Shown here: one piece after another, positions 49,931 through 63,054 of the stretch | Numbering within the stretch: the first letter of the stretch is position 1 | Layout: the number at the start of each line of letters is the position of its first letter | NCBI RefSeq assembly: GCF_910594005.1 | Contig: NC_057841.1 | Span: 18,399,001-18,463,000, forward strand | Direction of reading: 5' to 3' | DNA from: Cervus elaphus | Lineage: Eukaryota; Chordata; Mammalia; Artiodactyla; Cervidae | DNA length: 64,000 bases | Notes under the pieces: model-generated | Databases searched by the model: none | Told to the model about the DNA's origin: nothing | Seen by the model: only the letters and a program-made list of their open reading frames with translations | Program-made: the position numbers and the translations under genes

Positions 49931-52860
49931 ATGCAATATTGCTGAAGTATCCCTTTGTCCTTTTTACAAAAAACAAAACAAAACAAATCAAAAAACTTCC
50001 TAGGCTAGGTGGAAGTCCACTTGGAACTTTTTAAGGTCTCAAGCTATTCATTTGCATGCTTTTAAAATCTTTGTTTCCATGCATTTCTTTTTTAAAAATT
50101 ATTTATTTTTAATTGAAGGATAATTGCCTTACAATATTGGTTTGATTTCTGCCATACATCAACTTGAATTAGCCATAGGTGTACATATGTCCCCTCCCTC
50201 TTTGACCCTCCTTCCCACCTCCCACCATTTCCTATACTTCTAGGTTGTTACAGAGCCCCAGTTTGCATTCCCTGTTAAATTTCCATTGGTTATCTATTTT
50301 ATGTATGGTGGTGTATATGCTTCCCATGCTACTCTATCCATTCATCTCACCCTCGCCTTCCTCTCCCCTACCCGTGTCCATAAGTCTGTCTCTATTTCTG
50401 CATCTCCACTGCAGCCCTGCAGATCAATACCATATTTTTAGATTACATATATATGTGTTAATATATTTGTTTTTCTCTTTCTGAGTTATTTCACTCTGTA
50501 TGATAGGCTCTAGGTTTATCCACTTCATTAGAACTGACTCAAATTCATTCCTTTTTATGGCTGAATAGTATTTCATTTTATATATGTACCAAAACTTCTT
50601 TATCCATCCATCTGTTGATGGACATCTATGTTGCTTCCATGTCCTAGCTATTGTAAATAGTGTTGAAATGAATATTGGGGTACATGTGCATTTTTCAATT
50701 TTAGTTTTCTCAGGGTATATGCCTAGAAGTAGTATTACTGGGTCATATGGTGGTTTTATTCCTAGTTTTTTACAGAACCTCCATACTGTCTTCCATAGTG
50801 GCTATATCAATTTACATTCCCACCAACAGTGCAACAGGGGTCCCTTTTCTCCACACTCCCTTCAGCATTTATTGTTTGTGGATTTTTTGATGATGGCCAT
50901 TGTGACTGTGTGAGATTATATCTCATTGTAGTGTTGATTTCATTTTCTCTATTAATGAGTTATGTTGAATGACTTTTCATATATTTATTAGCCATCTATA
51001 TGTCTTCTCTGGAGAAATGTCTGTTTAAGTCTTTTCCCCACTTTTTGATTGGGTTGTTTGTTTTTCTGGTATTGAGTTGTATGAGCTCCTTGTATATTTT
51101 GGAAATTAATCCTTTGTCAATTGTTTCATTGGCTATTTTATCCCATTCTGTGGGTAGTCTTTTCACTTTGTTTATAGCTTCCTTTGCTGTGCAAGTTTTA
51201 AGCTTAATTAGGTCCCAGTTGTTTATTTCCATTATTTTAGGATGTGGGTCATAGAGGATCTTGCTATGATTTATTTCATACAGTGTTCAACCTATGTTTT
51301 CTTCTATGAGTTTTTATAGTTTCTAGTCTTATATTTAGGTTTTTGATATATTTTGAGTTTATTTGGTATGTTGTTAAAAAGTGTTCTAATTTCATTTTCT
51401 GTCCAGTACCACTTATTGAAGAGGTTATCTTTTCCCATCATATATTCTTGCCTCCTTTGTTAAACATGGGTGTGTATAGGTACAGGGGTTTATCTCTGGG
51501 CTTTCCATCTTGTTCCATTGGTCTATATTTCTGTTTTTGTGCAAGTGCCATAGTGTCTTGATGACTGTAGCTTTGTAGTATAATATAAAATCAGGTAAGT
51601 TGATTCCTCCAGCTCCATTCTTCTTTCTCAAGATTGCTTTGGCTAGTCAGGGTCTTTTGTATTTCTATACAAATTGTGAGTTTTTTTGTTCTATTTTTGT
51701 GAAAAACGCCATTGGTAATTTTATAGGAATTGCATTGCATCTGTAGATTGTATTTGGTAGTATAGTCATTTTCACATTATTGATTTTTCAAACCCAGGAG
51801 CAGGGAATATCTCTACATCAGTTTAGTTTTATTAAACTTTGCTATTGTTTCCTTTATTTTTTTCATTTTTTCTGCTCTGATCTTTATGATTTCTTTCCTT
51901 CTATTAACTTTGGTGCTTATTTTGTTCTTTTTCCAGCTGTTTTAGGTGTAGAGTTAGGTTGCCTATTCAATGTTTTCCTGGTTTCTTGAGGTAGGATTGT
52001 GTTGCTATAAGCTCCCTTCTTAGAACTGCTTTTTCTGAATCCCATAGGCTTTGAGTCATTGTGTTTTTGTTGTCATTTGTTTCTAGGAGATTTTTATTTC
52101 TCTTCTTATTTCTTTAGTAACCTATTTATTACTTAGAAATGTATTGTTTAATCTCCATGTGTTTGTGTTTTTTACAGTTTTCCCCCCTGTAATTGATATG
52201 AGTCTCATAGCCTTGTTGTCAGAAAAGATGCTTGATACAATTGCAATTTTCTTAAATTTACTGAAGCTTGATTTGTGACCTAAGATCTGGTCTATCCTGG
52301 GGAATGTTCCATGTGCACTTGAGAAGAAAGTACATCCTTCTGCATTTGGGTAGAAAGTCCTGAAGATATCAGTTAGATCCATTCAGTCTAATGTTTCATT
52401 TAAGGTTTGTATTTATTAATTATCTGTCTGTATGATCTATCCATTGGTGTAAATGGGGTATTGAAAGTTCCCTACTCTTATTGTGTTACCATCAATTTCT
52501 CTTGTCTGTTAATGTTTGCCTTATATATTGAGGTGCTCCTACGTTGGGTGCATTAATATTTACAATTGTTATGTCTTCTTGGATTGATTCCTTGATCATT
52601 ATATAGTGTCCTTCTTTATCTCTTGTAATAATCTTTATTTTAAAGTATATTTTATCTGAAATGAGAATCCTCACTCCAACTTTGTTTTGATTTCCATTTT
52701 CAGGGGATATATTTTTCTATCTTCTTACTTTCAGTCTGTATGTATCTCTAGGTCTGAAGTGGATCTCTTGTAGACAGCATATATATGAGTCTTGTATCCA
52801 TTCAGCCAGTCTGTTTCTTTTGGTTGGAATGTTTAATCCATTTACATTTAAAATAGTTAT

Positions 52861-52898
<38 letters not shown>

Positions 52899-53109
52899 TT
52901 AACATTTATTGTAAAGCTGGTTCAGTGGTGCTGGATTCTCTTAGTGTTTGCTTTTCTGTAAAGCTTTTGATTTCTCCATCAATTTTGAATGTGATCCTTG
53001 TTGGGTAGAGTAATCTTGGTTGTAGATTTTTTTCTTTCAGTACTATGATTATGTTCTGCCATTTCCTTCAGGCTTGCAGAGTTTCTGCTGAGTGAACAAT
53101 CAGCTGTTG

Positions 53110-53554
53110 TCATTCAGTTGCTCAGTCATGTCCCACTGTTTGTGACCCCATGAACTGCAGCATGCCAGGCTTCCCTGTCCTTCACTATCTCCCTGAGTTT
53201 GATCAAATTCAAGTCCATTGAATCCATGATGCCATCCATCCATCTCATCCTCAGTCACCTCCTTGTCCTCCTGCCTCTAATCTTTCCAGCATCAGGGTCT
53301 TTCCCAGTGAGTCTGCTCTTCTCATCAGGTGGTCAAAGTATTGGAAAGTCAGATTCAGCATCAGTCCTTTCAGTGAATATTCAGGGTTGATTTCCTTTAG
53401 GATGGACTGGTTTGATCTTGCTGTCCAAGGACTCTCAGACATCTTCTCCAGTACCACAGTTCAAAAGCATCAACTTTTCTGCACTCTGCCTTCTTTATAG
53501 TTCAACTCTCACAACCATACATGACTACTGGAAAACCTTAGCTTTGACTACACA
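53110..53554 (-). mobile_element. BovB 3' fragment inserted in the L1, antisense
   Basis: TCATTCAGTTGCTCAGTCATG to AACCTTAGCTTTGACTACAC. A perfect 12-bp target-site duplication, AATCAGCTGTTG, is at 53098-53109 and 53555-53566. Confidence 0.93.
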
Positions 53555-53870
53555 AATCAGCTGTTGATCATATGGGATTTCCCTTGAATGTTACTTATTA
53601 CTTTTCTCTTGGTGCTTTTTATATTCTTTCTTTGTGTTTAATCTTTGTTAGCTTGATTAGTATTTGTCTCAATGTATTTCTCCATAGATTTGTCCTGTAT
53701 GGGGCTCTTTGTACTTCTTGGACTTGACTGATTATTTCCTTCCCATGTTTGGGAAGTTTTCAACTATACTCTCTTCAAAAAATTTCTCAGACACTTTGTT
53801 TTTCTCTTCTTCCTCTGAGAACCCTATAATTCAAATGTTTGTGCCTTTAATATTTTCCAGAGGTCTCTGA

Positions 53871-54084
53871 AAGTGAAAATGAAGTTGCTCAGTTGTGTCT
53901 GACTCTTTGTGACCCAATGGACTGTAGCCTGCCAGGCTCCTCCATCCATGGATTTTCCAGGCAAATATACTGGAGTGGGTTGCCATTTCTTTCTCCAGGG
54001 GATCTTCCCAACCCAGGGATCAAACCCAGGTCCCCTACATTGCAGACAGGCTGTTTACCATCTGAGCCACCAGGGAATCCCTAA
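53871..54084 (-). mobile_element. Bov-tA SINE inserted in the L1, antisense
   Basis: AAGTGAAAATGAAGTTGCTC to TGAGCCACCAGGGAATCCC. The target-site duplication AGGTCTCTGA is at 53861-53870 and 54085-54094. Confidence 0.93.
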
Positions 54085-54844
54085 AGGTCTCTGAGGTTAT
54101 CCTCAATTCTTTGCATTCTTTTCCCGTCATTATGCTGTTCAGAAGTTATTTCCACCATCCTATCTTTCAGCTCACTTATCAATTCTTCTACCTCAATTAT
54201 TCTCCTTTGGTTCCTTCTAGAGTATTTTTAATTTCAGTAATTGTGTTATCCATCTCTGTTTGTTTATTCTTTATTTCTTTGAGGTCTTTGTTAATTGTGT
54301 TAACTGATTCTTGCATTTTCTCAATTCTTTTTTTGTGGCTTTGGGAAATCTTTACTATCATTACTCTGAATTTATTTTTTCAGAGATAGTTTGCCTATTT
54401 CTTGATTGTTTTTTGTGAGTTTGTACTTTGTTCCTTCATTTGCTCTATATTTCTCTGTCTTTTCTTTTTCTTTTTCCTCCAACTTACTCCCTTGGAGGTC
54501 TCCTTTTCCTGGGCCTAGGGTTGTATTCCTTCTTCCTTTTGGTTTCTGTCCTTGGTGGGTAAGCTTGGTCAAGTGGTCTGTGTTGTCTTTGTGTTGGGGG
54601 TGACTTGTGCCTGCATTTTAGTGGGAAGAGGTGTTTTTTTTTTTTTGTCCTCTGATTGGTCGGGCTGTGTGAGGTGGCATATTTGGGGCTGTCTGTGGGA
54701 ATCCTGTTGGCTGATTGGTTTTGTATTTTTGTCTTGCTTGTTGCTTGGGTGAGGTGTCCTGCATTGGGTTCCACCCAGTGTTCTTGTCGATGGAGCTGAT
54801 TTTGTCCCTCTGAAGGGCCATGCTGTGTCCAGTAGTGGGTTTAG

Positions 54845-56273
54845 ATGGGAATAACAGACCATCTTACTTGCCTCCTGATAAACCTGTATGCCAGTCAAGA
54901 AACAACAGTTAGAACCTTGTATGGAACAACTGACAGGTTCAGGATTGAGAAAGGAGTATAGGAGTATGACAAGGCTATTTCTTGTCACTCTGTTTATTTA
55001 ACTTATATGTAGAGCACATCATGTGAAATGCCAGGGTGGATGAGTTACAAGCTGGAATCAAGACTGCAGGGAGAAATATCAACAACCTCAGGTACATGGA
55101 TGATACCATTCTAATGGCAGAAAGTGAAGAGGAACTAAAGAACCTCTTGAAGAGGGTGAATGAGGAGAGTGAAAAGGCTGACTTAAAGCTCAATACTAAA
55201 AAAAAAAAAAGCAAAAACAAAGACAAAATCATGGTTTCTGATCCCATCACTTCATGGCAAATAGAAGGGGAAAAGATAGAAGCAGTGACAGATTTCCCCT
55301 TCTTGGGCTCTAAAATCACTGTGGAGGATGACTGCAACCATGAAATTAGAAGACGATTGCTTCTTGGCAGGAAAGCTATGACAAACCTATACAGTGTGTC
55401 AAAAAGCAAAGACATCACTTTGCCAACAAAGGTCCATATAGTCAAGGCTAAAATCTTTCCAACTTGTGGCTCAGCTGGTAAAGAATTCGCCTGCCATGCG
55501 GGAGACCTGGGTTCAATCCCTGGGTTGGGAAGGTCCCCTGGAGAAGAGAAAGGCTACCCACTCCAGTATTCTGGCCTGGAGAATTCCATGGACTGTATGG
55601 TCGATGGGGTGCCAAAAGGGGACTCCCCTTGTAGCTCAGTTGGTAAAGAATCTGCCTGCAGTACAGGAGACCTGGGTTTGATTCCTGGGTTGGGAAGATC
55701 CCCTGGAGAAGGAAATGGCAACCCACTCCATTATTCTTGCCTGGAGAATCCTATGGATAGAGGAGCCTAGTGGGCTATAGTTCATGGGGTTGCAAGAGTC
55801 GGACACAACTTAATGACTAAAGCAAGCAAGCAAAGTCTTTCCAATAGTCATATACGTTGTGAGAGCTGAACCATAAAGAAGACTGAATGCTGAAGAACTG
55901 ATGCTTTTGAACTGTATTGCTAGAGAAGACTCTTGAGAGCTCCTTGGACAGCAAGGAGATCAAGCCAGTCAATCCTAAAGGACATCATCCCTGAAAATTC
56001 ATTGGAAGGACTGATGCTGAAGTTGAAGCTCCAATATTCTGGCCACCTGATGCGAAGAGCCAATTAATTGGAAAAGACTGTGGTGCTGGGAAGCTTGAAG
56101 GGCAGAAGGAGAAGAGGGCAACAGAGGATGAGATGGCTGGATGGCATAATCAATACAATGGACATGAATTTGGGCAAACTCTGGGAGATGGTAAGGGACA
56201 GAGAAGCCTAATGTGCTGCAGTCAATGAGGTAATGAAGATTTGAACATGACTTTGTGATTAAAAAACAACAGC
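54845..56273 (+). mobile_element. BovB inserted in the L1 in opposite orientation
   Basis: From GGGAATAACAGACCATCTTA through the reverse transcriptase (RYMDDTILMAESEEELKNLL at 55036 onward) to GGGACAGAGAAGCCTAATG and an (ACAAC)-like tail. The catalytic motif reads YMDD, so the two aspartates are kept, but a poly(A) expansion at 55197-55211 and a SINE insertion break the frame. Diverged repeats GTGGGTTTAG (54835) and GTGGATTCAG (56274) may be the target-site duplication. Confidence 0.85.
55463..55835 (+). mobile_element. Two Bov-tA SINEs in tandem inside BovB
   Basis: Heads at 55463 (CTTGTGGCTCAGCTGGTAAA) and 55621 (GACTCCCCTTGTAGCTCAG). The pair is flanked by TCTTTCCAA at 55454-55462 and 55836-55844, so both appear to have entered as one unit or into one target. 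Confidence 0.88.
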
Positions 56274-57847
56274 GTGGATTCAGTAAGGCTTTGGGTAGCC
56301 TGTCTGCTAGTGTGAAGTGCTGTGTTTCTGTTTTGTTGAAGGATTGACGTGGGATATCTGGGCACTGGTGCTTGCTGGCCTATGGGTGGTCTTGGTTTTG
56401 GTGTTAAGATGGAGGCCTTTTGACGGGCTCTCATCTATTAATGATCCCTGTGGTCAAGGGTTCTCTGGTGGCTCAAAGTCTTGGGCTTGAGTCTCTCACC
56501 TCAGAGGTTCAGGCTCAAGGTTGATTGAGGCTCCAAATCCTCACAAGACACCCAGCATGAAAGACAAGGTCCCAGTACTCTTGGTGAAGGCAACACTCAG
56601 CAGTCCAGAAAACCCAGTGAGGTCTACACCAAAGTCCTATAATATCTCTAGGAAGGTCTCTGGACCTGTTTGGGGCAGCGTGTGGTCAGCTCAGTCTCAG
56701 ATCTGGCTTTATTCCAGTTTGTAGTTGCCCCTAATATTCACAGTTGCACTTAGAATCCAGTCTATTCCTCACCTGGACATGGTGGGTGGGCTAAGTCTGA
56801 GGCTCATTAGGGCTCTCCTGCTCTCTTGGGCTGGGGAGAGGGGAAGATATGGCAGCCACTAATGGCTTGTACTCAGAGTGCCTGTGTTAATAGTGACTTG
56901 TTGGATATTGTTACAATCTGAGGAGGGTTGTGGGATCTCCCAAAAGAAAAAGCCCCATTTAATGGATCTCTAGAAAGAGTTCAGCTGTTTAAGCTCCTAG
57001 CAAGTTGCAGGCAGTAACCTGTGGCTGCTCACAGCCTAATGGTAGCTGCAACCTCTGGGACTGAGACTGCATTGGTGGTTTCATCCGCTGCCTTCGGCGC
57101 CTCTCCTGGCTTTGGCTGTGGTAGGCATGTCCATTTCTGCAGCCATGTCAAAGAGGCCTCTGAGCACATCCTCATGGCCTCCAGCCCGCTCCCTCTCCCT
57201 GGGATCTTTGCAGGAGCTTCCACCTCTGGTGCCAGCCTCTACAGCAGGCCAGGTCTTGCTAGACACTTCTCTTGGCTCCTACCCCCACCCTCTTCTCAGG
57301 TGGATGCTTGTGTGCCTCTTTTCTTGTTCCCTGACCCCTCCTTCTGGGCCAGGCTAGGGCTTGCTAGCCACTTCTCTAGGCTCCCTTCTCCAACCCTCTT
57401 GTCTGGGCTGTGGCTTGTAAGCTGCCTATGGGCTGAGAAGTGCTGTTTGAGAACTTTCTCTGTATTTTGCCTTTTAAGCCTCCCACTGTTGCACGGCACT
57501 CTGAGGTTCTGCAACTCCCTTTTGGTCTGGCCTGTGAGGAGGTTTCCGAGTGCATGGAAATTTTTCTTCCTTCATTACTCCCTCCTTCCCTTGGAGCAAC
57601 CATCCTGAAGTCCTCTGTTTTGTTTTTTGTTTGTTTGTTTGTTTTAAATAATTTTTCTTTATCCTACCTCATTCCAGGGGTATTAGCTTGCCTTTTTGGA
57701 GGTCTAGGGTCTTTTGCTGTCATTTAGAAGTTGCTCTGTTCGAATTGTTCTGTATTTTAATGAGTTTTTTAATGTATTTGTGGGGAAGCAGACAATCTCC
57801 CTGTCTTACTCCTCCACCATCTTCTTCTGATCCCCTTTCATTTCTTT

Positions 57848-58073
57848 CTTTTGGATATTTATTTTATAAGAAAACATTTTGTGTTTTCTTAGTCTAATTA
57901 ATATTTGTTGATCATCGCATATATTCTGTTCTAAGCACTGTAAAATGTTCAGGTAACATTTCATTTGAAAATGTAAGTTTTGACTCTATCATCAAGTGAT
58001 GGTAGAAAAAAATACTTAGATCATGCATGCCTTTCTATCTTTCTATTTGCTGATAAGTAGTGTCAGATACTGG
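57848..58073. other. Short flank, L2-like patch
   Basis: AT-rich. TTTGTTGATCATCGCATATA at 57907 is weakly L2-like. Nothing else is recognised. Confidence 0.35.
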
Positions 58074-58530
58074 GGCTTCCCAGATAGCTCAGCTGGTAAA
58101 GAATCTGCTTGTAATGTAGGAGACCCTGGTTTTAACAGAGTCATTTCCTAGGCAGGTTGATAAGAAGTTTAGGGGCCCCCAAGGAGAGAGAGGTCTGGAG
58201 TTCTCAAGAAGGAAGAAACAAACTTTTTTCCCTCCACATTCCTTAGGATTATATAACAATAATGTATCCTGCCTGAGGGAAGTTCCCCTGGAGAAGGGAT
58301 AGGCTACCCACTCCAGTATTCTTGAGCTTCCCTGGTGTCTCAGATGGTAAAGAATCCACCTGCAATGCAGGAGACCTGGGTTCAAACCCTGGGTTGGGAA
58401 GATCCCCTGGAGAGGCATGACAACCCACTCCAGTAATCTTGTCTGGAGAATTCCCATGGACAGAGGAGCCTGGCGGGCTATAGTTCATGGAGTCACAAAG
58501 AGTTGGACACAACTGAGTGACTAAGCACAA
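58074..58530 (+). mobile_element. Bov-tA SINE pair split by a 142-bp insert
   Basis: The first SINE head (GGGGCTTCCCAGATAGCTCA) runs to 58133 and resumes at about 58276 (TTCCCCTGGAGAAGGGATAG). A second SINE starts at 58325 (GAGCTTCCCTGGTGTCTCAG) and ends AGTTGGACACAACTGAGTGA. Confidence 0.85.
58134..58275. mobile_element. Insert of unknown, possibly LTR, origin inside a SINE
   Basis: Sequence from ACAGAGTCATTTCCTAGGC to ATCCTGCCTGAGGGAAG replaces part of the first SINE. It has an LTR-like look (pyrimidine-rich run, ATATAACAATAATG) and I believe it is a ruminant repeat, but cannot name it. Confidence 0.5.
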
Positions 58531-61315
58531 GCACAGTGTCAGGCTACCTTGAAATAGGAAAATTATTCACCTCAGTAAATACTTAAGGCTTGGATTTATG
58601 AAAAGATCAACTTCCTGTAAGTAGCTTTGTGTAAGGCTGCTGGCATTCGGAAACCCTAGAAGAGTTACACCCAAGTTCAGACTCTGATGTCCTCTCTTAT
58701 CCTCCACAATGCAGAGCACCACAGGGAGGGAATACAGCAAGATTCTACGAATCTTCTCTGACAGTCCAGCGTTACGGTGGGGTTATTGCTACTCAGCCAA
58801 CCACAGTGGTCCACAGGATGGCACAGGAAATGGGGAGACCATACATGTACCAACTCTCTGTGTTTGGTTTCAGCCTGAACCAAATGATCCTTTCTGGTGT
58901 TGCTCAAAACCCTCTTTGTTAAATATTTTTTTTAAAAATCAATATCTTTTTGAGGAAACAATGATTCTTTCTGCCTAAGTCTGTTGTTCAAGGACTAAGA
59001 GAGGTGGAATTATGATTTCAGACCAGGTCTTATAACTATCAGGCTAAGGCCCTCTCCACCTTATCAAACTATCATTTCTTTTCAGGATTGAATCAGAATA
59101 AAAATTCCCAATGAAAAAATATATGAGAAAATATATTATTCATAGCTTGAAAAGTTAAACATAAAATGTTAAATGTTTAAGGATAAAGAAAATTTCCATT
59201 ATCAACCAGGTAGAAAGCATTAATGTTTCATTTACTAATGTTATGAGGTCTGTGTGTGTTTATCTTTAAAATATGAGGCACTGACTTGATTTGCTCCATT
59301 AAAAAAATATGCCTTTAACTGAATAAGAAATTGTCCACTCAGTATTGTCCACTCAGTATTCAAGTCCTGGAATATCAAACAAGAAATAATCATGATTATT
59401 GACACAATTTAACTGAATTTTCCTTCATATTTACTTTTGTTGTAAAATAAACCATTAATTTTGCTAGGACACATGTTCACATGTATGTTTCTTGATCTAT
59501 TCTGTTGATCTTGATCTACTCTGCTCATTAATGCCAATGTAAAATTTTCTAAAATAGTTTTTAGCATATTATTTGCCTTTTCATTGTTGTATAAGGTATC
59601 ATATATTAATTTATCTTTCTGTAGTGGGCAACTACTGGGGGCTAGTCTGGCCCACAAGGCCATCCCCTTGGTGGGAAACTCTTGATTTACAGGGTAAGTT
59701 TCAAGCACCCCCAGTTAGTATGATGTAATCATCCCTTTTGGTCTACAACTGATTGGGTTGGTGGGGGATCTGACTTTAACAGTACCCAAATGTCATCTTT
59801 CCTGGGATATGATATTGGAATCTAGAAATTATCAGTCTGTGTCTAGAACTATAACACATAAATAGAAGCTAAGAAAGCTCATCTGCAGAGTGTGAGAGAA
59901 AGAAAGATGAAAAACACATACCAGAAAATGTAGCAGTGGAATTTTCAGAGAAGGTACTCCTGCCAGCTTTCCCAGATTTGGTTCTCAACCTTCTCTGAGC
60001 CTTGGTGGAATTCCTCAATTTTGGTTCCTTTAAACTCTTCCATATCATTTAAATACTTTCCTCTATTTGGATTAAACTAGCTCAAATCAGTTTGTTACTT
60101 GCAGTTAAAGTATCTTATGTAATACACTGGATTTCAGACTCTGGCCCTATACCATATGGCCAATTATATTTTCCAATATTTTCTTTACATTCGTCATTCT
60201 CCTTTTTTATTCATGTGGATCTGACATCTCTCCTTTTGCCCACGTTGTATACTCTAGCTTCAAATGCTTTCTTTCTTTCCAAACAACAACCAGTCTTGAC
60301 AAAGTTGAAAGCCTTTTTTCATGCAGATTTGCTCCATCTTTTGACTTCTAGCTTACTTTAGTCAAGACTGGTAGTTTATGTTGTGGCAGTAAATTACCTT
60401 GAAATATCAGTCACTTAACAAATCTTCATTGTTTGTTCATGCTAAATTTTTAATAAAGGTGGTCATGTTTTTTTCTTGTGCACAATCAGGAACCAATACC
60501 TGGAAAAAAAAAAAAAATAGCCATACCATCTGGAACACAGAGTAGCCTTAATTATTGAAATTGGATTTGTTCCCTTCAAATAATTCCTGGAATATAGTAC
60601 TGAGTTTATTTAGCAACAAGACCTCAGATATATTCCACCTTTCTGTGGGCTGAGATAAAAGGAAGTGGAAGTATTAAGATTCCAAAATAACAAGTACTTT
60701 GGAATAACTTAATCTGATTATTTCCTTCCCAGAAAGATAGCAAGGGCTATTAGTTTTATTAGTAATTATCTAACACTGAAGTGTTAGGAAAACAAAAGAA
60801 GGAAAATAGGTGTCAGTCAGTTTGAGACAAAACTTTCTCTGCAGACATTTTTTTCTTTCTTTTAAAAAATAAGAAGCCAAGACCATCTCATTACTCAGGA
60901 TTCAAAGATGAAAAATAGTCCAGTTTGGTCAAAGTGATGTAGCCAAGGGAATTTACTGACTTAATTTTTAATTCAAGTTGTATCTGTAAGTAAGATCAAG
61001 AACTTAATACTATGGTAATTAATCTCTATGCTTCTGCTATGACTTAGAAGGAAATCAGTCAATATAAGAACTCCATTTCTGCCTCCCTGTGTCTCCTCAT
61101 TTTCTAAACCTCCTCCCTTACCATCCTTAGAGAGATGATAACAACATTTGTGAGAAGAGAAAGGAGGTAGGAGAAAAGGTCTTGGTTATAGAATGGGACT
61201 GCTGGGGGTAGTATTATACCCACTTTATTACAATAAAGTCCTGGTATCCATCTCAACTCCCCTGGCTCTTCCTGGGACTGAAAAGATGGGAATTTATCCA
61301 TTCGTTAACATTCAG
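58531..61315. other. Unique AT-rich flank
   Basis: Contains a GC-richer patch at 58640-58915 and an A14 tract near 60507. Open frames here show no recognisable product. Confidence 0.5.
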
Positions 61316-62800
61316 TTCAGTTCAGTTCAGTTCATTTCAGTCGCTCAGTTGTGTCTGACTCTTTGTGACCACATGAACTGCAGCAAGCCAGGCCTCCCTG
61401 TCCATCACCAACTCCCGGAGTCCACCCAAATCCATGTCCATTGAGTTGGTGATACCATCCAATCATCTCATCCTCTGTCATCCCCTTCTCCTCCTACCCT
61501 CAATCTTTCCCAGCATCGGGGTCTTTTCAAATGAGTCAGCTCTTCGCACTAGGTGGCCAAAATATTGGAGTTTCAGCTTCAACATCAGTCCTTCCAATGA
61601 ATACCAGGAATGATCTCTTTTAGGATGGACTGGTTGGATCTCCTTGCAGTCCAAGGGACTCTCAAGAGTCTTCTCCAACACCACAGTTCAAAAGAACCAA
61701 TTCTCCTCTGCTCAGTTTTCTTTATAGTCCAACTCTCACATCCATACATGACCACTGGAAAAACCATAGCCGTGACTAGATGGACCTTTGTTGGCAAAGT
61801 AATGTCTCTGCTTTTTAATATGCTATCTAGATTGGTCATAACTTTCCTTCCAAGGAGTAAGCATCTTTTAATTTCATGGCTGCAATCGCCATCTACAGTG
61901 ATTTTGGAGCCCAGAAAAATAAAGTCTGACACTGTTTCTATTGTTTCCCCATCTATTTTCCATGAAGTGGTGGGACTGGATGCCATGATCTTAGTTTTCT
62001 GAATGTTGAGCTTTAAGCCAACTTTTTCATTCTCCTCTTTCACTTTCATCAAGAGACTCTTTAGTTCTTCTTCACTTTCTGCCATAAGGGTGGTGTCATC
62101 TGCATACTTGAGGTTATTGATATTTCTCCCGGCAATCTTGATTCCAGCTTGTTCTTTCTCCAGCCCAGTGTTTCTCATGATGTACTTTGCATACAAGTTA
62201 AATAAGCAGGATGACAATATACAGCCTTGACGTACTCCTTTTCCTATTTGGAACCAGTCTGTTGTTCCATGTCCAGTTCTAACTGTTGCTTCCTGACCTG
62301 CATACAGGTTTCTCTAAAGGCAGGTCAGCTGGTCTGGTATTCTCATCTCTTTCAGAATTTTCCACAGTTTATTGTGATCCACACAGTTAAAGGCCTTGAC
62401 ATAGTCAATGAAGCAGAAATAGATGTTTTTCTGGAACTCTCTTGCTTTTTTGATGATCCAGTGGATGTTGGCAATTTAATCTCTGGTTCCTCTGACTTTT
62501 CTAAAACCAGCTTGAACATCTGGAAGTTCACGGTTCACTTATTGCTGAAGCCTGGCTTGGAGAATTTTGGGCATTACTTTACTAGCATGTGAGATGAGTG
62601 TACGTGTGTGGTAGTTTTAGCATTCTTTGGCATTGCCTTTCTTTGGGATTGGAATGAAAGCTGACCTTTTCCAGTCCTGTGGCCACTGCTGAGTTTTCCA
62701 AATTTGCTGGCATATTGAGTGCAGCACTTTCACAGCATCATCTTCCAGGATTTGAAATAACTCAGTTGAGTTCACCGTAAGCCATCCATCCTAAAGAAGA
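61316..62800 (-). mobile_element. BovB LINE, antisense, reverse transcriptase partly open
   Basis: The left end is the tail, (TTCAG)n at 61312-61336. On the minus strand an open frame of 210 codons (62217-61585) runs through the end of the reverse transcriptase and beyond: LKYADDTTLMAESEEELKSL, LNIQKTKIMASSPTTSWKID and YGCESWTIKKTEQRR. The catalytic YADD is intact, the best preserved in this window. Further upstream (62220-62770) the frame is broken, and the element is 5'-truncated before the endonuclease, so it is not autonomous. Confidence 0.92.
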
Positions 62801-63054
62801 ATAATAGCTGAACTCAAGAGCCTTCCACCTATCAGTTAAGCTGAGATGAATTCAAGTTAAGGGATTTCAGGGCAATTGCTGTCCTCTATTTTCATTTTAC
62901 CTCTATAAAATATCCTCCACCCCAACCCCCCCACCAAAGCTACTCATAGGAAAGAGTTTATTGGGCTGAAACATGAGGAAAGGCTAGGAAGAAGTGAAAT
63001 AATCCCTCTATAAGTCTATGAAAAGCCTTCACAAAAGGGATTCGGTAGTGACCC

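Larger units (their letters stand above)
50091..57838 (-). mobile_element. Long antisense L1 with 5' UTR, interrupted by four retroposons
   Basis: The 3' end is at the left (AATTGAAGGATAATTGCCTT at 50113) and the 5' end at the right (CTCCTCCACCATCTTCTTC near 57820, the complement of the GAAGATGG L1 start). ORF2 fragments on the minus strand include RKKNGAGGINLPDFILYYKA and KRLPTEWDKIANE. ORF1 N-terminal remnants lie at 54372-54774, and a 5' UTR of about 1.5 kb at 56284-57838. CATTTCTTT on both sides (50082-50090 and 57839-57847) is a probable target-site duplication. After removing the insertions about 5.7 kb remain, so there are internal deletions, and stops abound. A CA/TA microsatellite lies at 52860-52900. 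Confidence 0.85.

Noticed and set aside
57021..57608. 195-codon open frame on the plus strand
   Set aside because: It lies antisense within the L1 5' UTR, has low-complexity composition and no recognisable domain.
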